Source of the DNA: Chloroflexota bacterium
Lineage (GTDB): Bacteria > Chloroflexota > Dehalococcoidia > Lucifugimonadales > UBA3495
NCBI GenBank assembly: GCA_028874675.1
Contig: JAPPJA010000149.1
Location: 1,506 to 7,125, forward strand
DNA: 5,620 nt
Direction: 5' to 3'
Positions 5,269 to 5,620 of this stretch are shown here, piece after piece. A program made the translations under genes and the position numbers. Below the pieces are notes generated by a model that was not told where the DNA came from, ran no database searches, and saw only the letters and a list, made by a program, of their open reading frames with translations. The first letter of the stretch is position 1; each line of letters opens with the position of its first letter.

Positions 5269-5620
5269 ATGAACGTTATAGATCTGAGAAGCGATACCAT
5301 CACCCACCCAACGGATGAGATGCGCCGGGCCATGGCCGACGCCGAGGTGGGCGACGATGTCTATGGGGAAGACCCCTCCATCAACCTGCTGGAGAAGCGC
5401 GCCGCCGACCTGCTGGGGAAAGAGGCAGGACTCCTGACCGCCAGCGGCACCATGAGCAACCTGGTGGCGGCCCTGACCTATTGCCACCGGGGCGACGAGA
5501 TCATCATGGGCGACCAGGCCCACATGTTCTGGAACGAGTCTGCCGGCGTTTCCGCCCTGGCGGGAGCCCAGGTCAGGCTGGTGCCCAACAACGAGCAGGG
5601 ACGGATTGATCCCCAGGACC
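5269..5620 (+). CDS. ltaE: Low-specificity L-threonine aldolase, N-terminal 117 residues (cut by window edge)
   Basis: This PLP-dependent fold-type I enzyme splits L-threonine or L-allo-threonine into glycine and acetaldehyde in the cytoplasm. The visible part starts MNVIDLRSDTITHPTDEMRR, the typical family N-terminus. It continues with EVGDDVYGEDPSINLLE (residues 26-42), the cofactor phosphate-binding SGTMSN (59-64) and GDQAHMFWNE (81-90), whose His85 corresponds to the histidine that stacks on the PLP ring. The PLP-binding lysine lies beyond the right edge. The ATG at 5269 is chosen because the conserved N-terminus begins there; the ribosome site is weak, with only a GAG-like match in the leader. 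It is transcribed away from the hydrolase cluster, from its own extended -10 promoter. A related beta-eliminating lyase or phenylserine aldolase activity cannot be excluded from this fragment. Confidence 0.93.
   Translation, partial: MNVIDLRSDTITHPTDEMRRAMADAEVGDDVYGEDPSINLLEKRAADLLGKEAGLLTASGTMSNLVAALTYCHRGDEIIMGDQAHMFWNESAGVSALAGAQVRLVPNNEQGRIDPQD

Noticed and set aside
5044..5523. 159-codon minus-strand frame across the divergent intergenic region
   Set aside because: Most of it is antisense to the well-conserved threonine aldolase N-terminus, and it overlaps the hydrolase promoter; no recognisable protein.

Overview
The window is an ordinary, moderately GC-rich bacterial housekeeping region with six protein genes. 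Five are on the minus strand and one starts at the right edge on the plus strand. No mobile element, CRISPR array, tRNA or rRNA is visible. Every core protein is bacterial in type. The host phylum cannot be fixed from this sequence alone. A GC-rich non-proteobacterial lineage, possibly Chloroflexota (SAR202/Dehalococcoidia-like), is my guess and only inference.

Reading down the minus strand from the right: a small alpha/beta hydrolase (start re-assigned to 5029), the lipoprotein signal peptidase lspA (4380-3535) and an RluA/RluD-type pseudouridine synthase (3525-2593) form a tight cluster with gaps of 7 and 9 bases. A sigma-70-like promoter at 5067-5095 probably drives it. A 145-base gap with an extended -10 promoter follows. 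Then comes glutaminyl-tRNA synthetase glnS (2447-738), and 108 bases later glutamyl-tRNA synthetase gltX, which begins at a TTG codon at 629 and runs off the left edge. On the plus strand, a low-specificity L-threonine aldolase starts at 5269 and runs off the right edge. It is divergent from the hydrolase cluster across a 239-base intergenic region.

The two aminoacyl-tRNA synthetases make the Glu and Gln branches of tRNA charging. LspA works at the inner membrane, cleaving lipoprotein signal peptides. The pseudouridine synthase modifies structured RNA, probably 23S rRNA. The hydrolase and the aldolase are metabolic enzymes whose natural substrates cannot be read from sequence.

The point most worth a second look is lspA. 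It has an unusual, acidic, disordered N-terminal extension of about 75 residues. Its Arg/Cys-rich C-terminal tail looks like an out-of-frame read. Shifting by one base near a GGGG run (3644-3647) gives a more gene-like tail whose TGA overlaps the next gene's ATG (ATGA). Also notable are a nearly identical extended -10 element upstream of glnS and of the aldolase, an 11-base word shared by the same two leaders, and two start codons that differ from the longest-ATG choice. I see no sign of a new multi-gene system here.
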